64,000 nucleotides of DNA from JALHFZ01 sp963674625 (GCA_963674625.2 CAXXXO010000004.1:744001-808000); one strand, 5' to 3'. Shown: positions 52,777-60,962, counted from the first letter of the stretch. The notes: generated from the letters alone by a model not told the origin. Numbers and translations are program-made.

Positions 52777-52805
52777 CCATTAATATTTGTTATCTCCGCT
52801 GACAA
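52777..52805 (-). promoter_or_regulatory. Candidate promoter of the efflux cassette
   Basis: On the minus strand TTGTCA (52800-52805) is 17 bases from TAATGG (52777-52782). Transcription would begin near 52770, at the edge of the dyad. Confidence 0.45.
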
Positions 52806-53169
52806 TACCAGCGGCAAATCCATTGGCACGTACAAAGCAAACTGCGGCTCTTATTCTGAAATTTTCTGGTCGAGTCAATGTCTGACACTCTTGTTCCTTG
52901 ACGAGGAGTACAACGAAACGACGCTGTAGTTTTAAGCAGTTGAGCCTCTTTTCCGCTGAAGAATTACCGAGGTTGAACCAGTTTTATGCGGAACAAAAAC
53001 TTTAACTTCCGAAATCTTATTCACCACGTCAAGTTTACAAACATAGAAAAATTCTTGTTAATTATATTCCCTTCGCAATTTATAAGTCAAGACCTCAAAT
53101 TGCCCCTGAATACGAAAAAGGAACTGGGAAAAAAGGCGAAGGAACGGGGTCAAAGGAACGCAAAGGAAC

Positions 53170-53221
53170 GGGGTCAGACCTACACATTTGACAAGTTTGT
53201 CAAATGTGTAGGTCTGACCCC
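53170..53221. repeat. 25-bp perfect inverted repeat (REP-like family member)
   Basis: Arms at 53170-53194 and 53197-53221 are exact reverse complements with a 2-base loop. The core GTCAGACCTACACATTTGAC differs from the arm at 56416-56439 only by a few transitions, so the two form one family. It lies directly after the stop of the gene at 53232-54140 and may end its transcript. Confidence 0.85.
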
Positions 53222-53231
53222 GAAAAAAGAT

Positions 53232-54140
53232 TCAATCGGCTCCATTGTGCCATGGAAGGGCGTAATCGGCGCAGATTCCCCGGGCAAAAATGAGATGGAT
53301 GACGGGAACTCCCGAGTCGAGAAAGTCGAAGATCAACCCTCTGTCGGGATCGGAAGGGATATTATTGTAGGAAAGGACCAGCCCGTGGGGTACCTCGAGC
53401 ACTTCTTCGGAAAGCCCCATGCTTGTCCAGGGGCCTCCGCAGCTGACGAAACACTTCACGGGCTTCGGACTCTCGCTGAAAATTTCATGGCGCCGCCGGA
53501 TGGCCTGTGCAAAATCCTTTTCCTCTATCTTTTCTTCGGACCGCGAGTCCATCAGTTTTCTGACCGTCGGCCAGGGGTCTTCGAGGAGCACTTCGTCCAT
53601 CCTGTCCCATGCACCTCCGGGTGCCACGGCCTGGAAGCGGGCTGAAAGCAGGCCGCGCTCGTTGAGGAGGTCGAGCATTACGGGAAAGGTGAAAGCGGCA
53701 TCGGTCCCTCCGTACATGGAGGAACCGTAGGAAAATACCCCCTGCACATGAATTCCGAGAGTTTCGGCGGCGCAGAGGGTTGCAAGGGTGAACCCCGGGA
53801 AAGAACCGCTGGCGTTCAGGGCGATCCAGTCCCCCTTTTTCACTCCGGCTTTCAGAAAATAGTCCGCGACCACATCGGCAATGGCCGGCTGAGCCGCAGC
53901 CCGCTTGTCGGAGAGATGGCCAAGGCTGGTGGTCAGCGGAGAGAATTCAACGCCGATCAGTCCCGTATGCTGAGGATCGAGCGTCTCGTCGGCCGACCCG
54001 AGCCGGCTCTTTTCTGCGTACAGCACCTCTTCACAACGGGCCATGAGGTCGGATGCGGGGCCTTTTTCCAAAAGCACCCCTTCCGCAGGAAGATGCAGGA
54101 AAATCAGAAGAAGCAGGATGAGCGTCAATCCGTGTTTCAC
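53232..54140 (-). CDS. Poly-gamma-glutamate system-like protein
   Basis: 302 residues with a signal peptide or N-terminal anchor (about 1-20). It matches, from memory, the family called poly-gamma-glutamate system protein: TGLIGVEFSPLTTSLGHLSDKRAAAQP, then GVKKGDWIALNASGSFPGFTLATL and GVFSYGSSMYGGTDAAFTFPVM. The known members sit beside pgsB/pgsC capsule genes, but none is here. Function in the family is undefined. It may have another envelope role in this organism. Confidence 0.68.
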   Translation of the reverse strand: MKHGLTLILLLLIFLHLPAEGVLLEKGPASDLMARCEEVLYAEKSRLGSADETLDPQHTGLIGVEFSPLTTSLGHLSDKRAAAQPAIADVVADYFLKAGVKKGDWIALNASGSFPGFTLATLCAAETLGIHVQGVFSYGSSMYGGTDAAFTFPVMLDLLNERGLLSARFQAVAPGGAWDRMDEVLLEDPWPTVRKLMDSRSEEKIEEKDFAQAIRRRHEIFSESPKPVKCFVSCGGPWTSMGLSEEVLEVPHGLVLSYNNIPSDPDRGLIFDFLDSGVPVIHLIFARGICADYALPWHNGAD

Positions 54141-54154
54141 GATTTTTTTACCTC

Positions 54155-54194
54155 AGGTTTCTCAGTCCTTCCGGAGGTTTCTCAGTCCTTCCGG
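54155..54194. repeat. Exact tandem duplication of 20 bp
   Basis: AGGTTTCTCAGTCCTTCCGG occurs at 54155-54174 and again at 54175-54194. The right-hand copy covers the stop and last codons of the phosphoesterase gene; the other copy is in the gap to the next gene. A recent slippage event is the simplest cause. Confidence 0.9.
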
Positions 54195-55480
54195 ACCTCC
54201 GCCGAGTCCATTTTCTCTATGGTCCCTTCGGGGGTGTACCGGTACAGACCCACGAACTCGCCGTCCTTCTTCGGAATGATTGCGGCGAAGGTCATTGTGG
54301 GCATCGCGTTCCTGTCGATCCACGTGCCGGTGTTTACGTAGACGGTATCCTGTCCGCCGCAGGTCTTCGAACGGATCAGCCTCGGCTCGTGGCTGTGGCC
54401 GAAGACCACGATTTTCTTGTTTGATTCCGGATTCTGGAAGTACTGGTACTCCGCCTGGGAGTCCAGCTCGGACGCAGGGGCAGCCCCCTGGATGGCCCGC
54501 TTCGCAGGAATTTTGACCGCAACCCTGTTGAGCGTCTGCCGTTCGTCCCAGGTCTTCTCTATACCCCTGAAGAGTTTCATGTCGATAACGCCGCCGGGCT
54601 CGGACTGATAGGGAAAGAGGTCAGCGAGAGAGTACCCTTCGGTAAAGCCGTCGATGTTGGTGGTGATGATCTTGTCGTCAAGGCCTTCTTTGATCTTCAT
54701 GAGGCCCGAGAGCCATTTCCAGTCCTTCCAGTAAAGATAGACAAGCTCCTGGCTTTCCCCCAGGGAGTTCGGCGCAACTTCAGGAAGGGAATATCCGGGA
54801 GCCGGATGCCCTTCCACCACGGACAGCGTGGCGACGCGGGTGAAGAAGTATCCCGGGGGAAGAATGGAACCGGGAGCAGCCTCCCTGTTCGAAATGGGAT
54901 CGGGGGCGCAGAAGAAATTATACCGGTGCCCGTGTTCAATGGCTATTTTCGGGTGCTCTTCCGGAGTGTAGGTCCCCAGGCCTCTGACGTCCCTTGCCTG
55001 GAGTATTCCCGGCAGAACGGCCTCCACGCTCTCTGCGGAGACCAGAAGATCGTGGTTCCCCGGAACATAGGTCACTTGTATCTTTCCGTCCCGGATGATG
55101 CCGTTGAAGGCGTCGAAGACCTGCCTGTTGTTGTCGGCAACCCTCCGGACGAATTCCTCCTGGGACTTGCCGCCGTAGGTGTCCTTTCCGGCGGGGATGA
55201 ACCATTCGTCGATCATATCCCCCGCTATGACGAGTTCCTTCACGTCTGCTGCCTCTCGAACTCTGCCGAGAAATTCTGCGAGACGGGGTCTGTTTATTAC
55301 ATTCTCGGAATAGCTGTCGTCTGCCCCGAGATGGAGATCGCTTATGATGAGAATAACGGATCGATCTCCCCCGTTCTCGGGAACACCTTTTTCGTCAAGG
55401 GTGAATGCAGAAGCGGACAAACAGAGGCTCATAGACACCCAAATTATCGCTGCAAGTATTCCCGGCATATTTCTTTTCAT
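54182..55480 (-). CDS. Secreted metallophosphoesterase
   Basis: 432 residues from ATG 55480 (AAAGGA upstream); a signal peptide covers about 1-25. Calcineurin-like motifs are in order: ISDLHLGADD (about 46-55), VIAGDMIDEW, YVPGNHDLLV, EHGHRYNFF and VFGHSHEPRL. These bind two metal ions and cleave phosphate esters. The signal peptide places it in the periplasm, so it may act on nucleotides or lipids from outside. It lies just downstream of the outer-membrane barrel gene. Confidence 0.9.
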   Translation of the reverse strand: MKRNMPGILAAIIWVSMSLCLSASAFTLDEKGVPENGGDRSVILIISDLHLGADDSYSENVINRPRLAEFLGRVREAADVKELVIAGDMIDEWFIPAGKDTYGGKSQEEFVRRVADNNRQVFDAFNGIIRDGKIQVTYVPGNHDLLVSAESVEAVLPGILQARDVRGLGTYTPEEHPKIAIEHGHRYNFFCAPDPISNREAAPGSILPPGYFFTRVATLSVVEGHPAPGYSLPEVAPNSLGESQELVYLYWKDWKWLSGLMKIKEGLDDKIITTNIDGFTEGYSLADLFPYQSEPGGVIDMKLFRGIEKTWDERQTLNRVAVKIPAKRAIQGAAPASELDSQAEYQYFQNPESNKKIVVFGHSHEPRLIRSKTCGGQDTVYVNTGTWIDRNAMPTMTFAAIIPKKDGEFVGLYRYTPEGTIEKMDSAEVRKD

Positions 55481-55557
55481 AATCTCATTTCCTTTCTTGG
55501 ATGGGGGATAAATTTTCGTCACCGCTGGAAGACAGATTTTCGAGAACTGCCTGCGGC

Positions 55558-56322
55558 TCAAAGCCTCCAGGTGAAGCCGATGAAAAATCCGTCATTGTAG
55601 GCATCCATGACGAAGCCGTTCTTTTCGTAATCAACGGAGAGATAACGATACCCCATCTGGACGGAAGTACGGTCGGAGAGCGCCCATGAAAGGTCAGCCA
55701 TGGCTCCCCAGCTGAAGTCCGATCCCACGCCGAACCCGCCGACGTCGGCCATGGCGACGAAGAGAAGCCGGGGGGAAAGCTGTACGGTCCAGCGGAAGCC
55801 CACAAGAGGGTCCAGCCAGGATTCATTCTCAGAAAATTCCCGTACCGGCACCGATCCGGACCGAAAGGCCAGGCTGTTCCTGAGATCCCAGTAGCGCGCC
55901 CCGGCAAAGAGATAGAGCGAGGAGGACTCCCTCTCGAAAATGCGGAGGCCCCAGGCCGCCTCGAGTCGGGTCATGGTGACATTCACTGTTGCTGAAACCC
56001 CCGGCGAAAGAGGCTCCGTATCCGACTGGTCAAGATAGAGCCCGTTGAAAAAGAAATACTGCCTCCCCTTGTGTCCATGGAAGGCAGCCATACCCGAAGC
56101 GTCCATGTTGTCCAGAATGTCGGAAAAGCTCAGATCGATACTTGCCTTGTGTCCCTTTGCTCCCACGGTTCCCACAAGGCCGGAGGCCCATACATAGGAT
56201 GTGGCCGAAAGGGACCATTTTGAAGGGTCATCGCTTCCTTCCACAGCAGGAGGGGGAAGCAGGGCGAAAAGGAGAAAAACGACAAGAAGAGAATGAATGA
56301 GGAAGAGGGATTTCTTTTTAAT
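55558..56322 (-). CDS. Outer-membrane beta-barrel protein, probable ATT start
   Basis: 254 residues if translation starts at the ATT at 56320-56322. In that frame the first codons give KKKSLFLIHSLLVVFLLFAL and then PPPAVEG, a complete signal peptide, and AAGGTGG lies 9 bases upstream. The only usual start in frame is a GTG at 56242-56244, at the end of that signal, which would leave the barrel without an export sequence. The mature chain consists of alternating strands rich in Tyr, Trp, Gly (SLSATSYVWASGLVGTVGAKG, SLYLFAGARYWDLRNS) and ends with Leu after an aromatic strand (FFIGFTWRL), as outer-membrane barrels do. The function is unknown. Confidence 0.72.
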   Translation of the reverse strand: MKKKSLFLIHSLLVVFLLFALLPPPAVEGSDDPSKWSLSATSYVWASGLVGTVGAKGHKASIDLSFSDILDNMDASGMAAFHGHKGRQYFFFNGLYLDQSDTEPLSPGVSATVNVTMTRLEAAWGLRIFERESSSLYLFAGARYWDLRNSLAFRSGSVPVREFSENESWLDPLVGFRWTVQLSPRLLFVAMADVGGFGVGSDFSWGAMADLSWALSDRTSVQMGYRYLSVDYEKNGFVMDAYNDGFFIGFTWRL

Positions 56323-56415
56323 GGCAGCAGACCACCTTTGGAAAAATTTTAAGATGAAAAAAGTATATACTCTCCTTCCTGTGAGGTCTACACCGGCAAC
56401 CAGGAAACAAGCAAA

Positions 56416-56482
56416 GCCAGGCCTGCACGTTTGACAAAAAATAGAGAAGAAGCGCCGATTTTGTCAAACGTGCAGGCCTGGC
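56416..56482. repeat. 24-bp perfect inverted repeat (REP-like family member)
   Basis: Arms at 56416-56439 and 56459-56482 are exact reverse complements separated by 19 bases. The core CAGGCCTGCACGTTTGAC is the counterpart of the core at 53170-53194. It lies between the stop of the binding-protein gene at 56502 and the barrel gene, where it could act as a terminator. Confidence 0.85.
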
Positions 56483-56501
56483 ACCCCTTGGCCCTTGGAA
56501 T

Positions 56502-57512
56502 CTACAGAGCCTTTTCCACTTTCGCGATGATCTCCTCCCGGTCTGGTCCGGTGATCCATCCCTTCCAGGTATCGGGATATTCCTTCAGAAACCATCTGGC
56601 TCCTTTTTCCATGTCGTTGCCGTTGTCCTCGAGCCATGAGAGGGCCTTCTGGTTCTGTTCAAGGCTCGTGGAGTAGTTTTTCAGGAAGGCCGCAAGAGGC
56701 GGGTTCTTCTCGAGAAATTTGCTGTTGGCTACGACATAGGTGGTGGCGGTGAGCCATGTGCAGAGGAATTTGCCCTCCGGAGTCCAGAGCTTTTCGTCAA
56801 AGGGAGGCTCCTCGAGCCTCGTCATGTCGTACCGGCCCAGAAGCCACGTGGGCTCCCAGTAATAGAAAAGTATGGGCTGCCCTTTCTTGTATGCCGTCAC
56901 TATTGCCGTGTCGAGGGCCGTACCCGACCCCGGCGAGAAGGGCTTGTAGTGCTTGTCGAGGCCGTACCCTTCGAGCTTCGTGATGTTGATGTCGTGGGCA
57001 ACCCAGCCGGTGGGCCCGTTGAGAAGACGGCCGAACTTCTTGTTCTCCGGGTCCCGAAAGACCTCCCAGTACCTGGGAAGGTCGAATACCGACTTGAGAT
57101 CGGGAGCGGAAGCCTTGATCTCCCGCTTGGGGTCGCCCTTGATGACATAAGTCGGGACGTACCACCCCTGGTTCGCCCCCTCGAAGTTAACACCGAGGTC
57201 CATAACGGTCTTTTTCGCCCGGGCCTTGTCCCACCAGTCGAGATTGAAGGTGGGCCACAGTTCCATATCGATGTCGATATCCCCTCGTTCGAGGCCCATG
57301 AGCCCGGCAGTCAGGTCGACGAAGAGGTAATCGACCTTCTCCCCGTAGCCATGGGTAAAGATGAACCCCGCGATGCGGTTGTGGAGCTGAACGCTTTCCC
57401 AGCTCAGATCGGCGAAGACTACCGGTTCTTTCGCAGTCGCCGGACCGGAAAAAAACAGAAGAAACGCTGCTAAAAGAGGCAGAAAAGGGAATTTTTCTTT
57501 AAGAAACATCAT
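56502..57512 (-). CDS. Glycine betaine/proline-type ABC substrate-binding protein
   Basis: 336 residues with a signal peptide (about 1-27). The mature chain fits the OpuAC/ProX class: VVFADLSWESVQLHNRIAGFI at the start, YLFVDLTAGLMGLERGDIDIDMELW, and Trp/Tyr residues such as FYYWEPTWLLGRYD that could form the aromatic cage for a quaternary amine. No permease or ATPase gene is adjacent, so it must share a transporter encoded elsewhere. Confidence 0.88.
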   Translation of the reverse strand: MMFLKEKFPFLPLLAAFLLFFSGPATAKEPVVFADLSWESVQLHNRIAGFIFTHGYGEKVDYLFVDLTAGLMGLERGDIDIDMELWPTFNLDWWDKARAKKTVMDLGVNFEGANQGWYVPTYVIKGDPKREIKASAPDLKSVFDLPRYWEVFRDPENKKFGRLLNGPTGWVAHDINITKLEGYGLDKHYKPFSPGSGTALDTAIVTAYKKGQPILFYYWEPTWLLGRYDMTRLEEPPFDEKLWTPEGKFLCTWLTATTYVVANSKFLEKNPPLAAFLKNYSTSLEQNQKALSWLEDNGNDMEKGARWFLKEYPDTWKGWITGPDREEIIAKVEKAL

Positions 57513-57575
57513 GACTCTCTCCTCCTTTAAGGATAGTCTGAAACAACATCACGACTGGAGCTTCAATTTTATACT

Positions 57576-57604
57576 ATTTTAGCATATGTCCAAGCCATTT
57601 ATAA
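57576..57604 (-). promoter_or_regulatory. Extended -10 promoter of the betaine-type binding-protein gene
   Basis: On the minus strand TGCTAAAAT (57576-57584) is an extended -10, with a weak TTATAA (57599-57604) 17 bases upstream. It shares the TATGnTAnAATA core with the promoters near 150 and 8411. Confidence 0.5.
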
Positions 57605-57618
57605 TGAATATATTCATT
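57603..57618. promoter_or_regulatory. 16-bp palindrome overlapping the -35 region
   Basis: AATGAATATATTCATT is a perfect palindrome touching the -35 of the promoter at 57576-57604. TGAA-n4-TTCA dyads of this kind are typical of ArsR- or TetR-type operators. No regulator gene is near. Confidence 0.4.
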
Positions 57619-57619
57619 C

Positions 57620-57667
57620 CAGTGAAAATAAGAACGGCACGGGACCTGAAAAAGCCGCCGTGCCGTT
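57620..57667 (-). terminator. Terminator of the SagB-type nitroreductase gene
   Basis: AACGGCACGG (57633-57642) pairs with CCGTGCCGTT (57658-57667) over 10 bp; on the minus strand the tail CTTATTTTC follows. The loop is 15 bases. Confidence 0.75.
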
Positions 57668-57717
57668 TTGAAATTATAGGCTACAGGAGGAGAAAGGGGA
57701 CGAAGGGCTTTCTTCCG

Positions 57718-58464
57718 CTACAGCACCTTCCCCGCCGAGGCCATGTAGAGGACGAATTCGTCCTGGCCGTCCGCCCCGACAAGGGCGTCGGCGTCCTCCT
57801 GGGAGTAGGCGGCGATGGCGCAGGCTCCCGCACCGATCACTTCGCAGGCGAGATAGAGGTTCTGGCACACGTGCCCCGCGTCGAGGGCGATGACCTTGAC
57901 CGAGGCCTCGGAATAGCGCCACTCAGTCCGGGCCGGGAGGGCCGTCCAGAAGAAGGTTGCGGCGCTCTTTCCGGCGAAGGGCTGGTTCAGGGCAGCTTTC
58001 GAGGCTTTTCCCTCGAGATCGGGAGGGCAGCCGAGGAAGAAGAGGGCGTGCTCCACGGGCAGGTAGCGGTACATTCCCTTTTCAAACCCCTCCGCCCGGA
58101 AGAGGGCCAGACAGGTCTCGAAGGGGTGCCTGCATCCGGCCGAGGGGACGTTCCGGTACATCCGCACCGGGTCTGCCTCCCCCCGGACGCCCTGGGTCGC
58201 CCACAGGAGAAAGGAGAGTTCTTCTTTCGAGAAGGGATCCGCTGTGTATTTTCGGACGGAATGCCGCCGGGCGATGGCCTCGGAGACCGACAGGCTCCCG
58301 ATGGTCTTCCATTCTTCCCTCCTCGGGAGGGGAAAAATCTTCGCTCCGGCCGGCAGGGGTTTTTGCACCGGAGGGGGAGGATACCCGAGATTTTGTTCAG
58401 TCCGGCTGAAATCGACCTTTTGACGTATTGTATCCTTCAGAAACTCCCGCAGTTGTTCTTTCAT
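57718..58464 (-). CDS. SagB/ThcOx-type nitroreductase-family protein
   Basis: 248 residues from ATG 58464, set by AGGAGG 7 bases upstream. The FMN-binding motif RRHSVRKY (66-73), the LSFLLWATQG helix and the VIALDAGHVCQNLYLACEVIGAGACAI block near the end match SagB-type oxidoreductases. Some members oxidise azoline rings in peptide natural products; many stand-alone ones have no known substrate. No precursor-peptide, cyclodehydratase or radical enzyme gene is adjacent, so a peptide-modifying role is not supported. Confidence 0.87.
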   Translation of the reverse strand: MKEQLREFLKDTIRQKVDFSRTEQNLGYPPPPVQKPLPAGAKIFPLPRREEWKTIGSLSVSEAIARRHSVRKYTADPFSKEELSFLLWATQGVRGEADPVRMYRNVPSAGCRHPFETCLALFRAEGFEKGMYRYLPVEHALFFLGCPPDLEGKASKAALNQPFAGKSAATFFWTALPARTEWRYSEASVKVIALDAGHVCQNLYLACEVIGAGACAIAAYSQEDADALVGADGQDEFVLYMASAGKVL

Positions 58465-58661
58465 GGGAATGCCTCCTTGTACTCTCCCCGAAGGGAAATA
58501 AAATATCGGCAGGACTGCGCAGTTCGCCGCCGGAGGTTCACCTCGCCTGTTTTCTGGTCTCTGAGGGGATCTCGCCCACCCGGCGGCTTCTATGGTATTC
58601 TTCTTTTCAGGGTGAATCAACCGCTTTTTTTCCGGGAAAATTACGAACGGGGTGGAAATCA

Positions 58662-60521
58662 ATGGGGAAGCCTTGCCGCCAGGTGTGCCTGTTTCTTGCA
58701 GCCTTTTTCTTTTGTGTTCAGATGCAGTCCTCCGCCCGGGCTCTCGAAATGCTGGAGCCCGCGGATACATCGAGCCCCCGGGCAACTCTCGCCTCCTTCC
58801 TCTTTCACATGAACTCTGCCTACGAAATTCTGCAGAATGCGAAAGCTCTCCCCGAGAACAGCGGCTCCTCCCTCCTGCAGGTCCAGATTCCAGAGGATCT
58901 CGTCTCGAGGGGTGAATTTCACCTGGAGCGGGCCATCCAGTGCTTCGATCTCTCCCGGATACCGCTGATCTACCGCACCGAAAAAGGGTATGAATCGGCC
59001 CTCCTGCTGAAGGAGATTCTCGACCGTGTGGGGCTTCCTCCCCTTTCCGAGCTTCCGGGGGAGGGTTATCCGGCCGCCCGAACGGAAAATTCCCTGCTCA
59101 GGTGGACCCTTCCCGGGACGGAAATTCAGCTCTACCAGATCCAGACGGGGGAACTGCAGGGACGATGGCTTTTCACCCCTGAGACGGTAGAGCGCCTCGA
59201 AGGAGACTTTCAGAAAATCCGGAGTTTTCCCTATCTGCCGGGAGGATCGGAGGGATTTTATGAATATTACAGCCTGACGCCGGGACGGCTTTTTCCGGCG
59301 TCCTGGATGCAATACCTTCCCCACTGGACATTCTTTGAGTTCTACGATCAGACCCTCTGGCAGTGGGCCGCCCTTTTGCTCAGCCTCTTCCTTTTTGCCG
59401 GCGGGGCGGTTCTTCTATGGGTGCTCTGCAGAAAGGCCGGAGAAAACCGTTCTCTCGTCCTGCGGCAGTTCCTCTCGATTCTCCCCCCTCTTGCGGTCTA
59501 CGCCTCCTCCGGAGCGATGATCTACCTCTTCGACGAGACCATCAACATCACCGGCGCACCGGCACTCTTCGTGCTGGGAGGGATGACCTTCATCGAATGG
59601 ACTGCCGCAGCCTGGGGCATCATGCGTCTCGGGGAGTTCACGGCCGAACTGATAATCCTCTCCCCCGGCATTATCCCCCAGGGTATAGATGCAAGCCTCA
59701 TCCGCACCACCACACGCCTGCTCAGTCTCTTCGCCGCTCTGTGGATTCTCCTCTACGGGGCTTCCCGGCTCGGCCTCTCCATCGTTCCGGTTCTGACAGG
59801 ACTGGGAGTCGTCGGACTGGCCATCTCTCTTGCGGCCAAGCCGACGGTGGAGAACATCATCGGGGGGCTTTCCCTCTTTGCGGACCGGACCGTCCGGGTG
59901 GGAGAGTTCTGCCGTTTCGGCGGCACTGCGGGGACGGTCATTCATATTGGCCTAAGGTCGACCCGGATCGAGGCCCTGGACCACACCATCATTTCCATTC
60001 CAAACGCAGAATTCTCCCAGATGCAGCTCGTCAACGTCAGCAGGCGTGAAAAATCCCTTCTGCAGAAGACCGTCACCCTCCGGTACGAGACCACTCCCGA
60101 TCAGCTCCGGTGGATCCTCGCCTCCATTCGGGAAATGCTCCACGCCCACCCGAAGGTCTGCGCCGCCCCTCCCCCTTTCGCCCGTTTCGAGGGACTCGGC
60201 GGATCCGCCCTGGAAATTCTTCTCTTCGCCTACATCTCCACGAAGAAATGGTCCGATTTCCTCGCCGTGCAGGAGGATATTCTCTTTCGGGTAGCCGACA
60301 TCGTGGAGAAGGGCGGTTCGGCCTTCGCCTTCCCTTCGACGACCGCCTATATCGCCAGGGACAAGGGGATCGACGAAGAAAAGGGCGCCGAAGCCGAACG
60401 TAATGTGGATCTGTGGAGGAAAGACGACTTCTTTCCCTTCCCTGAAACTCCGGCGGACAGAATTGCAGCCCTCAAGGGAACTGAGGAATATCCCTTCCGG
60501 AAGTCTGAGGAAGAGAACTGA
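58662..60521 (+). CDS. MscS-family mechanosensitive ion channel
   Basis: 619 residues from ATG 58662 (GGTGG upstream). A signal peptide (about 1-30) and a periplasmic domain of about 200 residues precede membrane helices from about residue 230. The MscS pore helix and beta domain are recognisable: GLGVVGLAISLAAKPTVENIIGGL (about 381-404), ADRTVRVGEFCRFGGTAGTVIHIGLRSTRIE and SIPNAEFS. The C-terminal cytoplasmic domain follows to 619. It would open under membrane tension and release solutes. It is transcribed divergently from the nitroreductase gene. Confidence 0.92.
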   Translation: MGKPCRQVCLFLAAFFFCVQMQSSARALEMLEPADTSSPRATLASFLFHMNSAYEILQNAKALPENSGSSLLQVQIPEDLVSRGEFHLERAIQCFDLSRIPLIYRTEKGYESALLLKEILDRVGLPPLSELPGEGYPAARTENSLLRWTLPGTEIQLYQIQTGELQGRWLFTPETVERLEGDFQKIRSFPYLPGGSEGFYEYYSLTPGRLFPASWMQYLPHWTFFEFYDQTLWQWAALLLSLFLFAGGAVLLWVLCRKAGENRSLVLRQFLSILPPLAVYASSGAMIYLFDETINITGAPALFVLGGMTFIEWTAAAWGIMRLGEFTAELIILSPGIIPQGIDASLIRTTTRLLSLFAALWILLYGASRLGLSIVPVLTGLGVVGLAISLAAKPTVENIIGGLSLFADRTVRVGEFCRFGGTAGTVIHIGLRSTRIEALDHTIISIPNAEFSQMQLVNVSRREKSLLQKTVTLRYETTPDQLRWILASIREMLHAHPKVCAAPPPFARFEGLGGSALEILLFAYISTKKWSDFLAVQEDILFRVADIVEKGGSAFAFPSTTAYIARDKGIDEEKGAEAERNVDLWRKDDFFPFPETPADRIAALKGTEEYPFRKSEEEN

Positions 60522-60542
60522 TCTTCCCGCAGCGGGAAGATA

Positions 60543-60962
60543 TTACCTTTCCCTTGAATTCTCCATAACGGGCTTGATGTCCACAACGGGGGTTCCGTCG
60601 ACGACCTCGAGAGGGGCGACCTTCATGCCTTTTTCGGTCATCTCGAGGATCGTCGCCCGGTGAAGCCCGATGGGGTTCGGCCTCGCAGGGGAGCGGGTCG
60701 CGAAGACCCCCCTCAGGGGCCTTTCGGCATCTCCCCGGGGATGCACTTTCAGGATGTTCCGCTCCGCCAGATGCAGCCAGGTAAAAATGAGGACCTCCCT
60801 CCCCTTTTCAAGGCCATCCAGCCCCTCCCGCCATTGCGGATCGATGATGATCGTCCCCTCCGGCCCGTTCTCGAACCCCTGTTTCGGGCATTCCTCCCTG
60901 TTCTTCAAAGATGACTGGACACATCCGATCGGCCTCAGCAGCATTTCATTTTCCGTTTCCAT
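60543..60962 (-). CDS. tsaA: TsaA/TrmO-type tRNA methyltransferase family protein
   Basis: 139 residues from ATG 60962. The TsaA-like fold is marked by LRPIGCVQSSLKN, IFTWLHLAERN and the signature RSPARPNPIGL (90-100), ending with VVDGTPVVDIKPVM. In E. coli TrmO methylates the t6A base at position 37 of some tRNAs using SAM. This protein is about the size of the catalytic domain alone, so the C-terminal extension of E. coli TrmO is missing. There is no strong SD, only GGGA about 12 bases upstream. Confidence 0.88.
   Translation of the reverse strand: METENEMLLRPIGCVQSSLKNREECPKQGFENGPEGTIIIDPQWREGLDGLEKGREVLIFTWLHLAERNILKVHPRGDAERPLRGVFATRSPARPNPIGLHRATILEMTEKGMKVAPLEVVDGTPVVDIKPVMENSRER

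Larger units (their letters stand above)
52694..53231. other. AT-rich intergenic region: promoter, operator dyad and long palindrome
   Basis: 538 bases without a gene. It contains the efflux promoter and dyad (52740-52805) and the 25-bp inverted repeat (53170-53221). Between them is AT-rich sequence with no convincing reading frame. Just before the inverted repeat, short copies of GGAACGGGGTCA occur in tandem (53140-53176). Confidence 0.7.

Noticed and set aside
53101..53231. Direct copies of GGAACGGGGTCA and the palindrome considered as an attachment site
   Set aside because: No integrase, tRNA gene or second matching site was found; a REP-like repeat explains it better.
57718..58464. SagB-type protein as part of a peptide natural-product cluster
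   Set aside because: No precursor peptide, cyclodehydratase or radical SAM gene lies nearby.
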